A stretch of DNA of 64,000 nucleotides from Edaphochlamys debaryana (lineage: Eukaryota > Chlorophyta > Chlorophyceae > Chlamydomonadales): positions 1 through 64,000 of the forward strand of contig JAEHOE010000257.1 of the NCBI GenBank assembly GCA_016858145.1, read 5' to 3'. The notes under the pieces are model-generated. The model was not told where the DNA came from, did no database searches, and saw nothing but the letters and a program-made list of their open reading frames with translations. Positions 51,499 to 61,235 of this stretch are shown here, piece after piece (position 1 is the first letter of the stretch; every line of letters begins with the position of its first letter). Position numbers and translations under genes: made by a program.

Positions 51499-53256
51499 AG
51501 CAAGCGGGCAAAACACAAGCGCCATGGAGACCGGCCGCCGTGTCGTGCGACCGCGGCCGGGCGGGCCTTGGCCTGCCCCGGCCGCCCCGGCTCTCCAGTT
51601 CCCTCGCAGCGCCCAGCAGGGCGAGCGCGCCTCCCAGGCTCCCGGCCCCTTGACACAGCCGTTCCGAAGACGACGCTCTTTGACAGCTGCGTGACAGGGT
51701 GCACGCACAGGGATGCAGAATGGTGACAGGCCCTGGACCTCACGGCCGCAGGCCAGCCCCGAGGGGGCGCCGGGGTAGGGGCCCTTGGACTGCGTCCCGT
51801 CTCCCCGTGCACCCCACCCAAAGCCCTTGGCCGCCGTAGTGAGCAGCAAGCAGTCGGTAGCGCCTACCGCTAAGCACGCCGCTTCCTCCCTGTGTTCAGG
51901 CTGGCTGGCAAAGCCCACGCATCTGCACAACACGGCTCTCCCGCCATCGCCGGCAGCCGCAAACAGCCGCAAACGCGACCCCAGCTTTAGTCCAGCGACA
52001 CGGAGGTGTCTATAGACACCGTACGCATGAGCAGGCCGGTGCAAGGCTGCCCTTGAGCCCTGCACGTGTTGCCCCCGGGCCCAGCGCTTCCCCACGCGCT
52101 TGCGGTCGGCGTGCGTGGGGCGCCAGCCCTGGCAGCGACGCCGGATCCCTGCGACCATCCATCAATGACCGCACCTACACCGCGTACGGTCACGCCACGG
52201 AACTGCACCGTGAGGCTGCTGCGCCAGTGCCCTTGCCGACCGCCCTCAATGGCTGCCCACGGCCGACAAGGCCCCTGCAGCCCTGCCCAGCCCCCCAACC
52301 AGTGGCGTTGCACCACCTATTTGCCAGCCCTTGACGTGACGAGTGCCAAGTAGGCCAGGCCCTTACCACGCCGTCAGGGCTCATCCAGGCGGCCATCCAG
52401 GTCACACGGCCAAGCTGCCACCGCTCCACCAACCGGCCCCCAAGCAGCGTGGGCAGGTGGCAGCCTGCCCATCCTCCCGAGCTGCATCTAGGTAAGGGCC
52501 TGGGCCAGGCCAGCCAACCAACCCCTGCTGTACGAAGAAGGAGGGCTCGCACCCACCCTCAGCAGGGCGGCTTGCAGTAACCGCACAAACCCCCTCAACG
52601 GCCGCGGCGCGGGCCAGCCATGGCGTCGCCGCTAGGGCTCAGCGGCTTGCCGCTGCACTTCGCCCCCCGCACGCGGCCGCGCGGCCCTTGCTCGCGTGCC
52701 GGAGGCTCCGAGCCCAGAACCTCCGTGACCTGGCCTCCTGCAGGTGAGCATCGCGGCAAGCGGCAAGCGCGGCGTGCTGCGCTGATGGGAACATCGGCCG
52801 CGTGCCCGGACCTGGTAGGACTTGGCAGCTTGACAGTCCGTCCCAGCGACTACAACCCTATCAGGCTGCAGCTTGCTGCTGCAGAGGGGCGGTCCTCCGG
52901 TTGCGCCGGGGACTTCGCTGATCGAGACAGCTCGGCGAGCGCGAGCTGCTCTGTCGAGCTGTCTATCAGTAGGCGAGTACGTTCAGTATTGATGGAAGTG
53001 GCTCTGGAGGCGTCGCATGTGTGTCGATATGTGTGCGCGCGAAATCGTTCTTCTTCTGCTCGCGATGGACAGAAGCGATCCAGCTCAAGCCCATGGCCTC
53101 CTATGGCATGCAATGGATGCTACAGCACAAGGAGGCACAAGTTCTGGGCTGAGACGCGAGCCATGGAAGCGCGAGGTCCAGCACCTCGGCAAGCGGCCCA
53201 GCAGCGATAGTAATGCCGACTATGAATGTTGGCCTATGATCTATGCCGGCATCAAG
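51499..53256 (+). repeat. Satellite unit 31 (class L, dimer member B)
   Basis: Length is 1758 bp, with the 77-bp segment at 53022-53098. It has CAGCACCTCGG and GCCGGCATCAAG, both shared with unit 33. Confidence 0.95.
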
Positions 53257-55014
53257 AGCAAGCGGGCAAAACACAAGCGCCATGGAGACCGGCCGCCGTG
53301 TCGTGCGACCGCGGCCGGGCGGGCCTTGGCCTGCCCCGGCCGCCCCGGCTCTCCAGTTCCCTCGCAGCGCCCAGCAGGGCGAGCGCGCCTCCCAGGCTCC
53401 CGGCCCCTTGACACAGCCGTTCCGAAGACGACGCTCTTTGACAGCTGCGTGACAGGGTGCACGCACAGGGATGCAGAATGGTGACAGGCGCTGGACCTCA
53501 CGGCCGCAGGCCAGCCCCGAGGGGGCGCCGGGGTAGGGGCCCTTGGACTGCGTCCCGTCTCCCCGTGCACCCCACCCAAAGCCCTTGGCCGCCGTAGTGA
53601 GCAGCAAGCAGTCGGTAGCGCCTACCGCTAAGCACGCCGCTTCCTCCCTGTGTTCAGGCTGGCTGGCAAAGCCCACGCATCTGCACAACACGGCTCTCCC
53701 GCCATCGCCGGCAGCCGCAAACAGCCGCAAACGCGACCCCAGCTTTAGTCCAGCGACACGGAGGTGTCTATAGACACCGTACGCATGAGCAGGCCGGTGC
53801 AAGGCTGCCCTTGAGCCCTGCACGTGTTGCCCCCGGGCCCAGCGCTTCCCCACGCGCTTGCGGTCGGCGTGCGTGGGGCGCCAGCCCTGGCAGCGACGCC
53901 GGATCCCTGCGACCATCCATCAATGACCGCACCTACACCGCGTACGGTCACGCCACGGAACTGCACCGTGAGGCTGCTGCGCCAGTGCCCTTGCCGACCG
54001 CCCTCAATGGCTGCCCACGGCCGACAAGGCCCCTGCAGCCCTGCCCAGCCCCCCAACCAGTGGCGTTGCACCACCTATTTGCCAGCCCTTGACGTGACGA
54101 GTGCCAAGTAGGCCAGGCCCTTACCACGCCGTCAGGGCTCATCCAGGCGGCCATCCAGGTCACACGGCCAAGCTGCCACCGCTCCACCAACCGGCCCCCA
54201 AGCAGCGTGGGCAGGTGGCAGCCTGCCCATCCTCCCGAGCTGCATCTAGGTAAGGGCCTGGGCCAGGCCAGCCAACCAACCCCTGCTGTACGAAGAAGGA
54301 GGGCTCGCACCCACCCTCAGCAGGGCGGCTTGCAGTAACCGCACAAACCCCCTCAACGGCCGCGGCGCGGGCCAGCCATGGCGTCGCCGCTAGGGCTCAG
54401 CGGCTTGCCGCTGCACTTCGCCCCCCGCACGCGGCCGCGCGGCCCTTGCTCGCGTGCCGGAGGCTCCGAGCCCAGAACCTCCGTGACCTGGCCTCCTGCA
54501 GGTGAGCATCGCGGCAAGCGGCAAGCGCGGCGTGCTGCGCTGATGGGAACATCGGCCGCGTGCCCGGACCTGGTAGGACTTGGCAGCTTGACAGTCCGTC
54601 CCAGCGACTACAACCCTATCAGGCTGCAGCTTGCTGCTGCAGAGGGGCGGTCCTCCGGTTGCGCCGGGGACTTCGCTGATCGAGACAGCTCGGCGAGCGC
54701 GAGCTGCTCTGTCGAGCTGTCTATCAGTAGGCGAGTACGTTCAGTATTGATGGAAGTGGCTCTGGAGGCGTCGCATGTGTGTCGATATGTGTGCGCGCGA
54801 AATCGTTCTTCTTCTGCTCGCGATGGACAGAAGCGATCCAGCTCAAGCCCATGGCCTCCTATGGCATGCAATGGATGCTACAGCACAAGGAGGCACAAGT
54901 TCTGGGCTGAGACGCGAGCCATGGAAGCGCGAGGTCCAGCATCTCGGCAAGCGGCCCAGCAGCGATAGTAATGCCGACTATGAATGTTGGCCTATGATCT
55001 ATGCCGACATCAAG
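53257..55014 (+). repeat. Satellite unit 32 (class L, dimer member A)
   Basis: Length is 1758 bp, with the 77-bp segment at 54780-54856. It matches unit 30 at the alternating sites, but has ACAGGCGCTGG at about 53485 where its neighbours read ACAGGCCCTGG. Confidence 0.95.
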
Positions 55015-56773
55015 AGCAAGCGGGCAAAACACAAGCGCCATGGAGACCGGCCGCCGTGTCGTGCGACCGCGGCCGGGCGGGCCTTGGCCTGCCCCGGCCG
55101 CCCCGGCTCTCCAGTTCCCTCGCAGCGCCCAGCAGGGCGAGCGCGCCTCCCAGGCTCCCGGCCCCTTGACACAGCCGTTCCGAAGACGACGCTCTTTGAC
55201 AGCTGCGTGACAGGGTGCACGCACAGGGATGCAGAATGGTGACAGGCCCTGGACCTCACGGCCGCAGGCCAGCCCCGAGGGGGCGCCGGGGTAGGGGCCC
55301 TTGGACTGCGTCCCGTCTCCCCGTGCACCCCACCCAAAGCCCTTGGCCGCCGTAGTGAGCAGCAAGCAGTCGGTAGCGCCTACCGCTAAGCACGCCGCTT
55401 CCTCCCTGTGTTCAGGCTGGCTGGCAAAGCCCACGCATCTGCACAACACGGCTCTCCCGCCATCGCCGGCAGCCGCAAACAGCCGCAAACGCGACCCCAG
55501 CTTTAGTCCAGCGACACGGAGGTGTCTATAGACACCGTACGCATGAGCAGGCCGGTGCAAGGCTGCCCTTGAGCCCTGCACGTGTTGCCCCCGGGCCCAG
55601 CGCTTCCCCACGCGCTTGCGGTCGGCGTGCGTGGGGCGCCAGCCCTGGCAGCGACGCCGGATCCCTGCGACCATCCATCAATGACCGCACCTACACCGCG
55701 TACGGTCACGCCACGGAACTGCACCGTGAGGCTGCTGCGCCAGTGCCCTTGCCGACCGCCCTCAATGGCTGCCCACGGCCGACAAGGCCCCTGCAGCCCT
55801 GCCCAGCCCCCCAACCAGTGGCGTTGCACCACCTATTTGCCAGCCCTTGACGTGACGAGTGCCAAGTAGGCCAGGCCCTTACCACAGCCGTCAGGGCTCA
55901 TCCAGGCGGCCATCCAGGTCACACGGCCAAGCTGCCACCGCTCCACCAACCGGCCCCCAAGCAGCGTGGGCAGGTGGCAGCCTGCCCATCCTCCCGAGCT
56001 GCATCTAGGTAAGGGCCTGGGCCAGGCCAGCCAACCAACCCCTGCTGTACGAAGAAGGAGGGCTCGCACCCACCCTCAGCAGGGCGGCTTGCAGTAACCG
56101 CACAAACCCCCTCAACGGCCGCGGCGCGGGCCAGCCATGGCGTCGCCGCTAGGGCTCAGCGGCTTGCCGCTGCACTTCGCCCCCCGCACGCGGCCGCGCG
56201 GCCCTTGCTCGCGTGCCGGAGGCTCCGGGCCCAGAACCTCCGTGACCTGGCCTCCTGCAGGTGAGCATCGCGGCAAGCGGCAAGCGCGGCGTGCTGCGCT
56301 GATGGGAACATCGGCCGCGTGCCCGGACCTGGTAGGACTTGGCAGCTTGACAGTCCGTCCCAGCGACTACAACCCTATCAGGCTGCAGCTTGCTGCTGCA
56401 GAGGGGCGGTCCTCCGGTTGCGCCGGGGACTTCGCTGATCGAGACAGCTCGGCGAGCGCGAGCTGCTCTGTCGAGCTGTCTATCAGTAGGCGAGTACGGT
56501 CAGTATTGATGGAAGTGGCTCTGGAGGCGTCGCATGTGTGTCGATATGTGTGCGCGCGAAATCGTTCTTCTTCTGCTCGCGATGGACAGAAGCGATCCAG
56601 CTCAAGCCTATGGCCTCCTATGGCATGCAATGGATGCTACAGCACAAGGAGGCACAAGTTCTGGGCTGAGACGCGAGCCATGGAAGCGCGAGGTCCAGCA
56701 CCTCGGCAAGCGGCCCAGCAGCGATAGTAATGCCGACTATGAATGCTGGCCTATGATCTATGCCGGCATCAAG
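55015..56773 (+). repeat. Satellite unit 33 (class L, dimer member B)
   Basis: Length is 1759 bp, with the 77-bp segment at 56539-56615. A private 1-bp insertion (CCACAGCCGTC, about 55883) is present. It is the last complete unit. Confidence 0.95.
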
Positions 56774-57513
56774 AGCAAGCGGGCAAAACACAAGCGCCAT
56801 GGAGACCGGCCGCCGTGTCGTGCGACGGCGGCCGGGCGGGCCTTGGCCTGCCCCGGCCGCCCCGGCTCTCCAGTTCCCTCGCAGCGCCCAGCAGGGCGAG
56901 TGCGCCTCCCAGGCTCCCGGCCCCTTGACACAGCTGTTCCGAAGACGACGCTCTTTGACAGCTGCGTGACAGGGTGCACGCACAGGGATGCAGAATGGTG
57001 ACAGGCCCTGGACCTCACGGCCGCAGGCCAGCCCCGAGGGGGTGCCGGGGTAGGGGCCCTTGGACTGCGTCCCGTCTCCCCGTGCACCCCACCCAAAGCC
57101 CTTGGCCATCGTAGTGAGCAGCAAGCAGTCGGTAGCGCCTACCGCTAAGCACGCCGCTTCCTCCCTGTGTTCAGGCTGGCTGGCAAAGCCCACGCATCTG
57201 CACAACACGGCTCTCCCGCCATCGCCGGCAGCCGCAAACAGCCGCAAACGCGACCCCAGCTTTAGTCCAGCGACACGGAGGTGTCTATAGACACCGTACG
57301 CATGAGCAGGCCGGTGCAAGGCTGCCCTTGAGCCCTGCACGTGTTGCCCCCGGGCCCAGCGCTTCCCCACGCGCTTGCGGTCGGCGTGCGTGGGGCGCCA
57401 GCCCTGGCAGCGACGCCGGATCCCTGCGACCATCCATCAATGACCGCACCTACACCGCGTACGGTCACGCCACGGAACTGCACCGTGAGGCTGCTGCGCC
57501 AGTGCCCTTGCCG
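56774..57513 (+). repeat. Satellite unit 34, truncated (740 bp)
   Basis: This copy follows the satellite exactly through CAGTGCCCTTGCCG and then stops, where other copies continue ACCGCCCTC. It has more private changes than its neighbours (CAGCTGTTCC, GGGGGTGCCGG, TTGGCCATCG), as expected for an edge copy that escapes homogenisation. Confidence 0.93.
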
Positions 57514-57795
57514 CTGCAGCAGGCCTGCTCCCGACCCTGGCTGGGCGGTCAAGGTATGCAGTGACTGGGCCCCGAACGCGGCGGCCCACATCCTGCAGAC
57601 CGAGGCTGCATTCTGTGGGTGTCATGCCCTGTGCGCCCCGGGCGGGGCCATGCGGGAACCATGCTTTCTAGGCAAGCAGCTCATGACCGAGGTGTAGAGG
57701 AGCTTGGGCTCCAACACTCGGTAGGTGTACATAGGACGAGCCCTGCCGAAGCAGAACCGCAGCAGACCTGGAGGCTTGCGCGTGTTTAGTAAGGT
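57514..57795. other. Unassigned sequence between the satellite break and the putative LTR
   Basis: The sequence is unrelated to the satellite and starts with the 12-bp palindrome AGCAGGCCTGCT (57518-57529). An open frame continues from the satellite to 57697 but matches no family I recognise. It may be host flank, or it may be the start of the LTR if the LTR really begins with TG at 57515. Confidence 0.5.
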
Positions 57796-58008
57796 TGTTA
57801 CGTGTCCTGTACATAAGTGTGAGGGTGTGTCTCTAAACGGGGCGTCTGGCCCCTTTGTCTCTGCAATAGAGCATAAGATCCCTTCGTTTGTAGAAGCCCC
57901 TGGTTGGATAGCATGTGTCGCTCGATAGCGCAGTAGTCCCTAGCTTGGGAGCTGCGAGGGGCCGTTAGAAAGTGCCTGGAGCTAGTGATGCTGCTGGGGG
58001 TTGGCAGA

Positions 58009-58208
58009 GCTGCACGGAGTTGGGCCCCAGGCGGGCCGGAAGGTGCTTAGAGCCAAGGGAGGCACACGGATTTGGGTTCCTAGTGGGCCTGAAGATGCCC
58101 AGAGTCGAGGGAGGTGCTGGGAGTTGGGCCCCTGATGGGCCTGAAGGTGCCCGGAGTTGAGGAGGCGCGCGGAGGTGGGCCCCGTCTGGGCTTGCCCTGC
58201 CTTGAGGG
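58009..58208 (+). repeat. Four 51-52 bp repeats upstream of the TATA box
   Basis: Units begin at 58009, 58060, 58112 and 58163, and the last is shortened to about 46 bp. Each has the pattern GGAGTTGGGCCCC, then GGGCCTGAAG(G/A)TGCCC, then GAGG with variation. Repeats directly upstream of a promoter in an LTR often act as enhancer-like U3 repeats; here that role is inferred. Confidence 0.8.
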
Positions 58209-58216
58209 TATATAAG
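58209..58216 (+). promoter_or_regulatory. TATA box (TATATAAG) of the LTR promoter
   Basis: TATATAAG follows GAGGG at the end of the 51-52 bp repeats in a GC-rich context. Transcription would be expected to start about 25-35 bp downstream, near 58240-58250, which would mark the U3/R border. Downstream sequence becomes AT-richer (58250-58310). Confidence 0.65.
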
Positions 58217-58999
58217 CCGGCAGTCGGCAGTCTTTGGAAAGCAACCACTCTTACCTATACTTTACAAACTACGTCACATACGCGTGTTACAAATATAGTA
58301 CAAAGCTCTCTCCTGTTTCCCTGTTTCCCAGAGCCCCGAGCGGCACACATCGGCAGCTCCGCCGGCCTTCCGCCGCTGCGAGCCAGCCCAGTCCCGCTCC
58401 CTAGCTCATAGCCTTAGGATATCGGCAGCGACAGCAGTCCACATCGCGACTCACCGCGAGTCTGTGCCGCGTCAAGAGTTCAGCCCAGCCAAGTTAGCTC
58501 ATCCTCGATTGTGCGACGAGCCCTGCGCTCTCTCCAGTCCGACAGCACCAGAGAAGACCTATCCCCTCACTACGTATAGCCAAGTCCACCGGTAGCCAGG
58601 CAAGTGCCCAGCGCGACAGGACAGTAGTTCCGGCGCTGCGACAGGTCGCGACAGAAGCCAACCCCGCGGGTCCTAGGAGGAAGTATCGAGCAGACGGGTG
58701 CGACATATAGCCAGCCTCAGGCCAGAATCCGGCGACAGCTAACGTCAGGAGCAGGAAGGCATCTGCATTGCTCTCGGCAACTCAGAGACAGACGCAGTAG
58801 GCCCACACGCGAGTAGGTGATAGCTGAAAGGGAATCTCTACGCTTGCGCACTCCCGGGCGTTGACCCATATCCCAGGCGCTTGTGCGTGTGTCCATCCCT
58901 CGTCGGGAAGACCGCCCACATCCTCGCGTAGGCACCCAGTGCTCACGCTATTGACGGGTCCCTAGGGTACGCCCTTGCCCCACTCTCCGAAGTAATCAG

Positions 59000-59011
59000 T
59001 GGTATCCGAGC
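59000..59011 (+). other. Primer binding site, initiator-methionine tRNA type
   Basis: TGGTATCCGAGC differs by one base from TGGTATCAGAGC, the site complementary to the 3' end of plant initiator tRNA-Met that many plant LTR elements use. It begins two bases after the proposed LTR end (CA at 58997-58998), where a primer site belongs. Confidence 0.55.
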
Positions 59012-59704
59012 CGGAAGGCGTAAGCCGGTCCGGGAAACAGCTCTGTGCCTCGACGCTTGTCCCCAGGTCACAAGCCCCTCCGTGCCAGTGTTCAAGGGCC
59101 CGCGACACCGCCCGTGTCCCAGGCCTTATCTTCTCCGACCCCGCCTACCCAGGGGTCCACTCTCTACACTCGTCCACAACGAGTATCGGGGTTGGGTGCT
59201 GAGTGAGACAGCATCCCTTAGGTGCGCGGCCCCCAGCTCGGCCAGGCAAAGCAGCCCGCTGCTGCTAGCTAGAGCCAGCCTCGGGGTACCCACCGACCCC
59301 CCTGACGCACCCTCGCCTCCTAGCGGGGTGCCTGTACATATCCTGACCGCCGAAACCTAGCCTAGACACAGCTACAAGTAGCAGGGTGACAACCAGTCCT
59401 CGGCGTCCTCATACGCCGGCTGGGGAAGCAGTGTTGCTAGGACACGTCCCGACAGGCCCTGCAGTCCCCCTCTAGCGCGCGAAAATTTTGGGTTCCCGCC
59501 TATAGGTGGCTGCGCCGCCTTTGTTGGTTTCGCTACCGGGACCTAGCAACTGACTTCTGTCACTTAGACACAAACCAAACTAAAAAGCAACGTGCCAAGA
59601 GCAAGAGCAGCTCTGTGACCCTCGCCTGTACCCTTACGAGTTCATTCCCCCCCCAAGCCTTGCTCGCCCGTGGCGAGGAGCCAGACCCCTACCGGTACTC
59701 CTAA
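59012..59704 (+). other. Leader between primer site and gag
   Basis: No gene or domain was recognised. The gag reading frame is open upstream back to at least 59522 but is stopped by TAA at 59702-59704 and has no in-frame ATG in that stretch. ATG codons just after the stop (for example 59706) are in another frame. Confidence 0.5.
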
Positions 59705-60502
59705 GATGACAGCTATGATCACAGACACCCTCCTGCAAATCGTGGGCTTCTTCACCCCGAAGTCCACTGGTGCGAGGACGACACCCTTTCAGCGGCTGAA
59801 CTTCTTCTCAAGGCTGGGGCTTGCCAATGGTACGAGAACTGGTGCCAAGAGTCTTCCGAGGCAGGCACCCCTCTCACATGGGCAGCCTTCAGCCGTGCCC
59901 TGTGCACACGGTACGGCATATCTGACCGCGAGCTACACATCCGTCTCGCAAGTTGCCGTCAACAGCCCGAGGAGTCAGTACGCGAGTACGCTGACAAGTA
60001 CCAAGCCCTGATGACGCAGCTTGGGTTGCCGTTCGACCGCAACCCGACCCACATGCACAACTTTCTGCGAGGGCCTCGCAGGTCGACGTACAGCGCAGTG
60101 TACCTGATGCGGCCTCGGAATCTCACCTCAGCCATCGCAGACGCCATCTACGTCAGCGAGGGCACTGGTGGGCCCTTAGTCAGTGCCCGTTCCGGCACTG
60201 ACTATGAGGATGAGCCGGAGGGCCCCGCCCTCACACGCAAGGGGTGGCGCCCTCCACACCTTTCCTTGCTCAATGAGAGGAGAGGTCAAGACTGCGCTGA
60301 AGCAGACCCCTACGACAGCGAGTCAGACAATGACTCCACCGATTGTTACGAGGAAGAGAGCAACCAAGGTTCCTGCCACGAAGAAGATCCCCTCGGGTCG
60401 CCCTACTTCCTGCGCCCCTTCGTCTGCTCCAGTCTACGTCGAGGATTCCCCGATGCGAAGGGTCGTACACATGCACGACGCCGACGTCGCCGAGTACAGT
60501 GA
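59705..60502 (+). CDS. Gag-like protein with Retrotrans_gag domain, N-terminus disrupted
   Basis: This frame encodes a recognisable Gag core of the kind that forms retrotransposon virus-like particles. It has a helix with SAAELLLKAGACQWYENW (59789-59842), LTWAAFSRALCTRYG (59873-59917), SVREYADKYQALMTQLG (59975-60025), then RGPRRSTYSAVYLMRP and LTSAIADAIYVSE. The order W...W, TW..F, SV.EY, L is that of Retrotrans_gag (PF03732). After the core it becomes acidic (EEESN, HEEDP) and then arginine-rich before TGA at 60500. No in-frame start precedes the domain and TAA lies at 59702, so the N-terminus is in another frame or the gene is decayed. Coding character appears to move to the +1 frame at about 60390-60440. 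No CCHC zinc knuckle was found. Confidence 0.72.
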   Translation, partial: DDSYDHRHPPANRGLLHPEVHWCEDDTLSAAELLLKAGACQWYENWCQESSEAGTPLTWAAFSRALCTRYGISDRELHIRLASCRQQPEESVREYADKYQALMTQLGLPFDRNPTHMHNFLRGPRRSTYSAVYLMRPRNLTSAIADAIYVSEGTGGPLVSARSGTDYEDEPEGPALTRKGWRPPHLSLLNERRGQDCAEADPYDSESDNDSTDCYEEESNQGSCHEEDPLGSPYFLRPFVCSSLRRGFPDAKGRTHARRRRRRVQ

Positions 60503-61235
60503 CGGATCCGACCACGCCTTCGGGCGCCTCGCCTCCCTGTTCGAGGCACGGAGCCCCAGCGTGGGACCACACCGTCACGGCAGCCGTACCTCAAGCCAGA
60601 GCCCCAGCACCAGCGAGCGGCGCAGGGGGACCCCTCAGAAGCCCCAGCGGTGTACAGAGGACGAATGCTCCTGGGGCCCTGATTCCCCGGTGAGGGCTCA
60701 GGCTTCCATCCCTTCTTACCCCAAAGGAGGATGGGTACGGCGACTCGTTCAGGTGTACGACCAAGAGTCCTACAACGACACGTGGACCGCTTCGCCCCGA
60801 GGCATCTGCTATCAAGGCCAAGGTCAAGAACCCCTCCATGAGGACGAGGAGGAGTGGCCTTTGGCAGCTGCCTATGACCAAGCGCTCTTGAGTACAGTGG
60901 CAAGGCCTCCCAGGCCTGACGCTGGGTTTGGGGCGGCCGCTGCCGCCGCCGCCCGAGCTGCTGGGGAACTCCATCCCCCGCTCGCTCGAGGAGCCGCTGC
61001 TGCAGTACCGCCAACTGCCAACCAACCCGGAAACAAGGGGCACTCTTCCGCCAAGGCGACCAAGTCAGCAGCCATCAACGCTCAGCGGCAATCGTCCCTA
61101 CGTCTGGCCGCGTCGGCCATGGCCGCTGGAGCCAATGCCTGCAAGGCTACCGCAAGGGCTCGCGCCTCTGCGAGTTCAGCCCAGCCGCTGGCATGGCGGC
61201 GACTGCCGTCCCGGAAGCGGAAGACAGACCTTTGA
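60204..61235 (+). CDS. Second open frame, likely C-terminal continuation of Gag
   Basis: This frame is open from 60204 (first ATG) to TGA at 61235 and overlaps the Gag core frame. Only the part after about 60400 looks protein-like: an acidic segment (HMHDADVAEYSDGSDH, from about 60468), then PYPKGGW-like and acidic stretches, then an Ala/Pro/Ser-rich tail with an A9-like run and basic end (SRKRKTDL). Two similar motifs, MRRVVHMHD (60453) and VRRLVQVYD (about 60735), suggest an internal repeat. No enzyme motif is seen. Whether it joins Gag by +1 frameshifting, by splicing or because of a mutation cannot be decided here. Confidence 0.4.
   Translation: MRMSRRAPPSHARGGALHTFPCSMRGEVKTALKQTPTTASQTMTPPIVTRKRATKVPATKKIPSGRPTSCAPSSAPVYVEDSPMRRVVHMHDADVAEYSDGSDHAFGRLASLFEARSPSVGPHRHGSRTSSQSPSTSERRRGTPQKPQRCTEDECSWGPDSPVRAQASIPSYPKGGWVRRLVQVYDQESYNDTWTASPRGICYQGQGQEPLHEDEEEWPLAAAYDQALLSTVARPPRPDAGFGAAAAAAARAAGELHPPLARGAAAAVPPTANQPGNKGHSSAKATKSAAINAQRQSSLRLAASAMAAGANACKATARARASASSAQPLAWRRLPSRKRKTDL

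Larger units (their letters stand above)
1..57513 (+). repeat. Tandem satellite array, about 1.7-kb unit, 33 full copies plus one partial
   Basis: The string AGCAAGCGGGC recurs at 1, 1691, 3380, 5058 and so on to 56774, always in the same orientation and with nothing between units. Spacing is 1676-1690 or 1758-1767 bp. Copies are nearly identical by eye but carry scattered substitutions and small indels, many shared by neighbours, so the array is not one read pasted repeatedly. No unit resembles an rRNA, tRNA, histone or other known tandem gene. The left end is cut by the window, so true array length is unknown. Function is unknown; centromeric, subtelomeric or heterochromatic satellite are all possible. 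Confidence 0.97.
57796..58998 (+). repeat. Putative 5' LTR
   Basis: The right end is the better supported: the sequence reads GTAATCA and, one base later, TGGTATCCGAGC, the primer binding site. The left end is proposed at TGTTACGTG because it approximately mirrors GTAATCA (reverse complement TGATTAC). That gives about 1203 bp with TG...CA ends. The alternative start is TG at 57515, next to the satellite breakpoint, giving 1484 bp. The promoter lies within. A 3' LTR would settle the limits. Confidence 0.45.

Noticed and set aside
1..57513. Many long open frames on both strands of the satellite (up to 403 codons) as genes
   Set aside because: They overlap on opposite strands, are low in complexity, and change length or fuse whenever a 1-, 4-, 8- or 77-bp indel occurs. 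Stops are rare in GC-rich DNA. No domain was recognised.
1..57513. CRISPR array
   Set aside because: The repeats are about 1.7 kb and directly adjacent, with no short-repeat and unique-spacer structure.
1..57513. rDNA cluster or its intergenic spacer
   Set aside because: No rRNA-like conserved segment was recognised in the unit, and the unit is shorter than a normal rDNA repeat.
58475..61186. Shared 15-mer GAGTTCAGCCCAGCC at about 58476 and 61172 as a duplicated regulatory site
   Set aside because: The flanks are unrelated and a single short match in GC-rich sequence is weak evidence.
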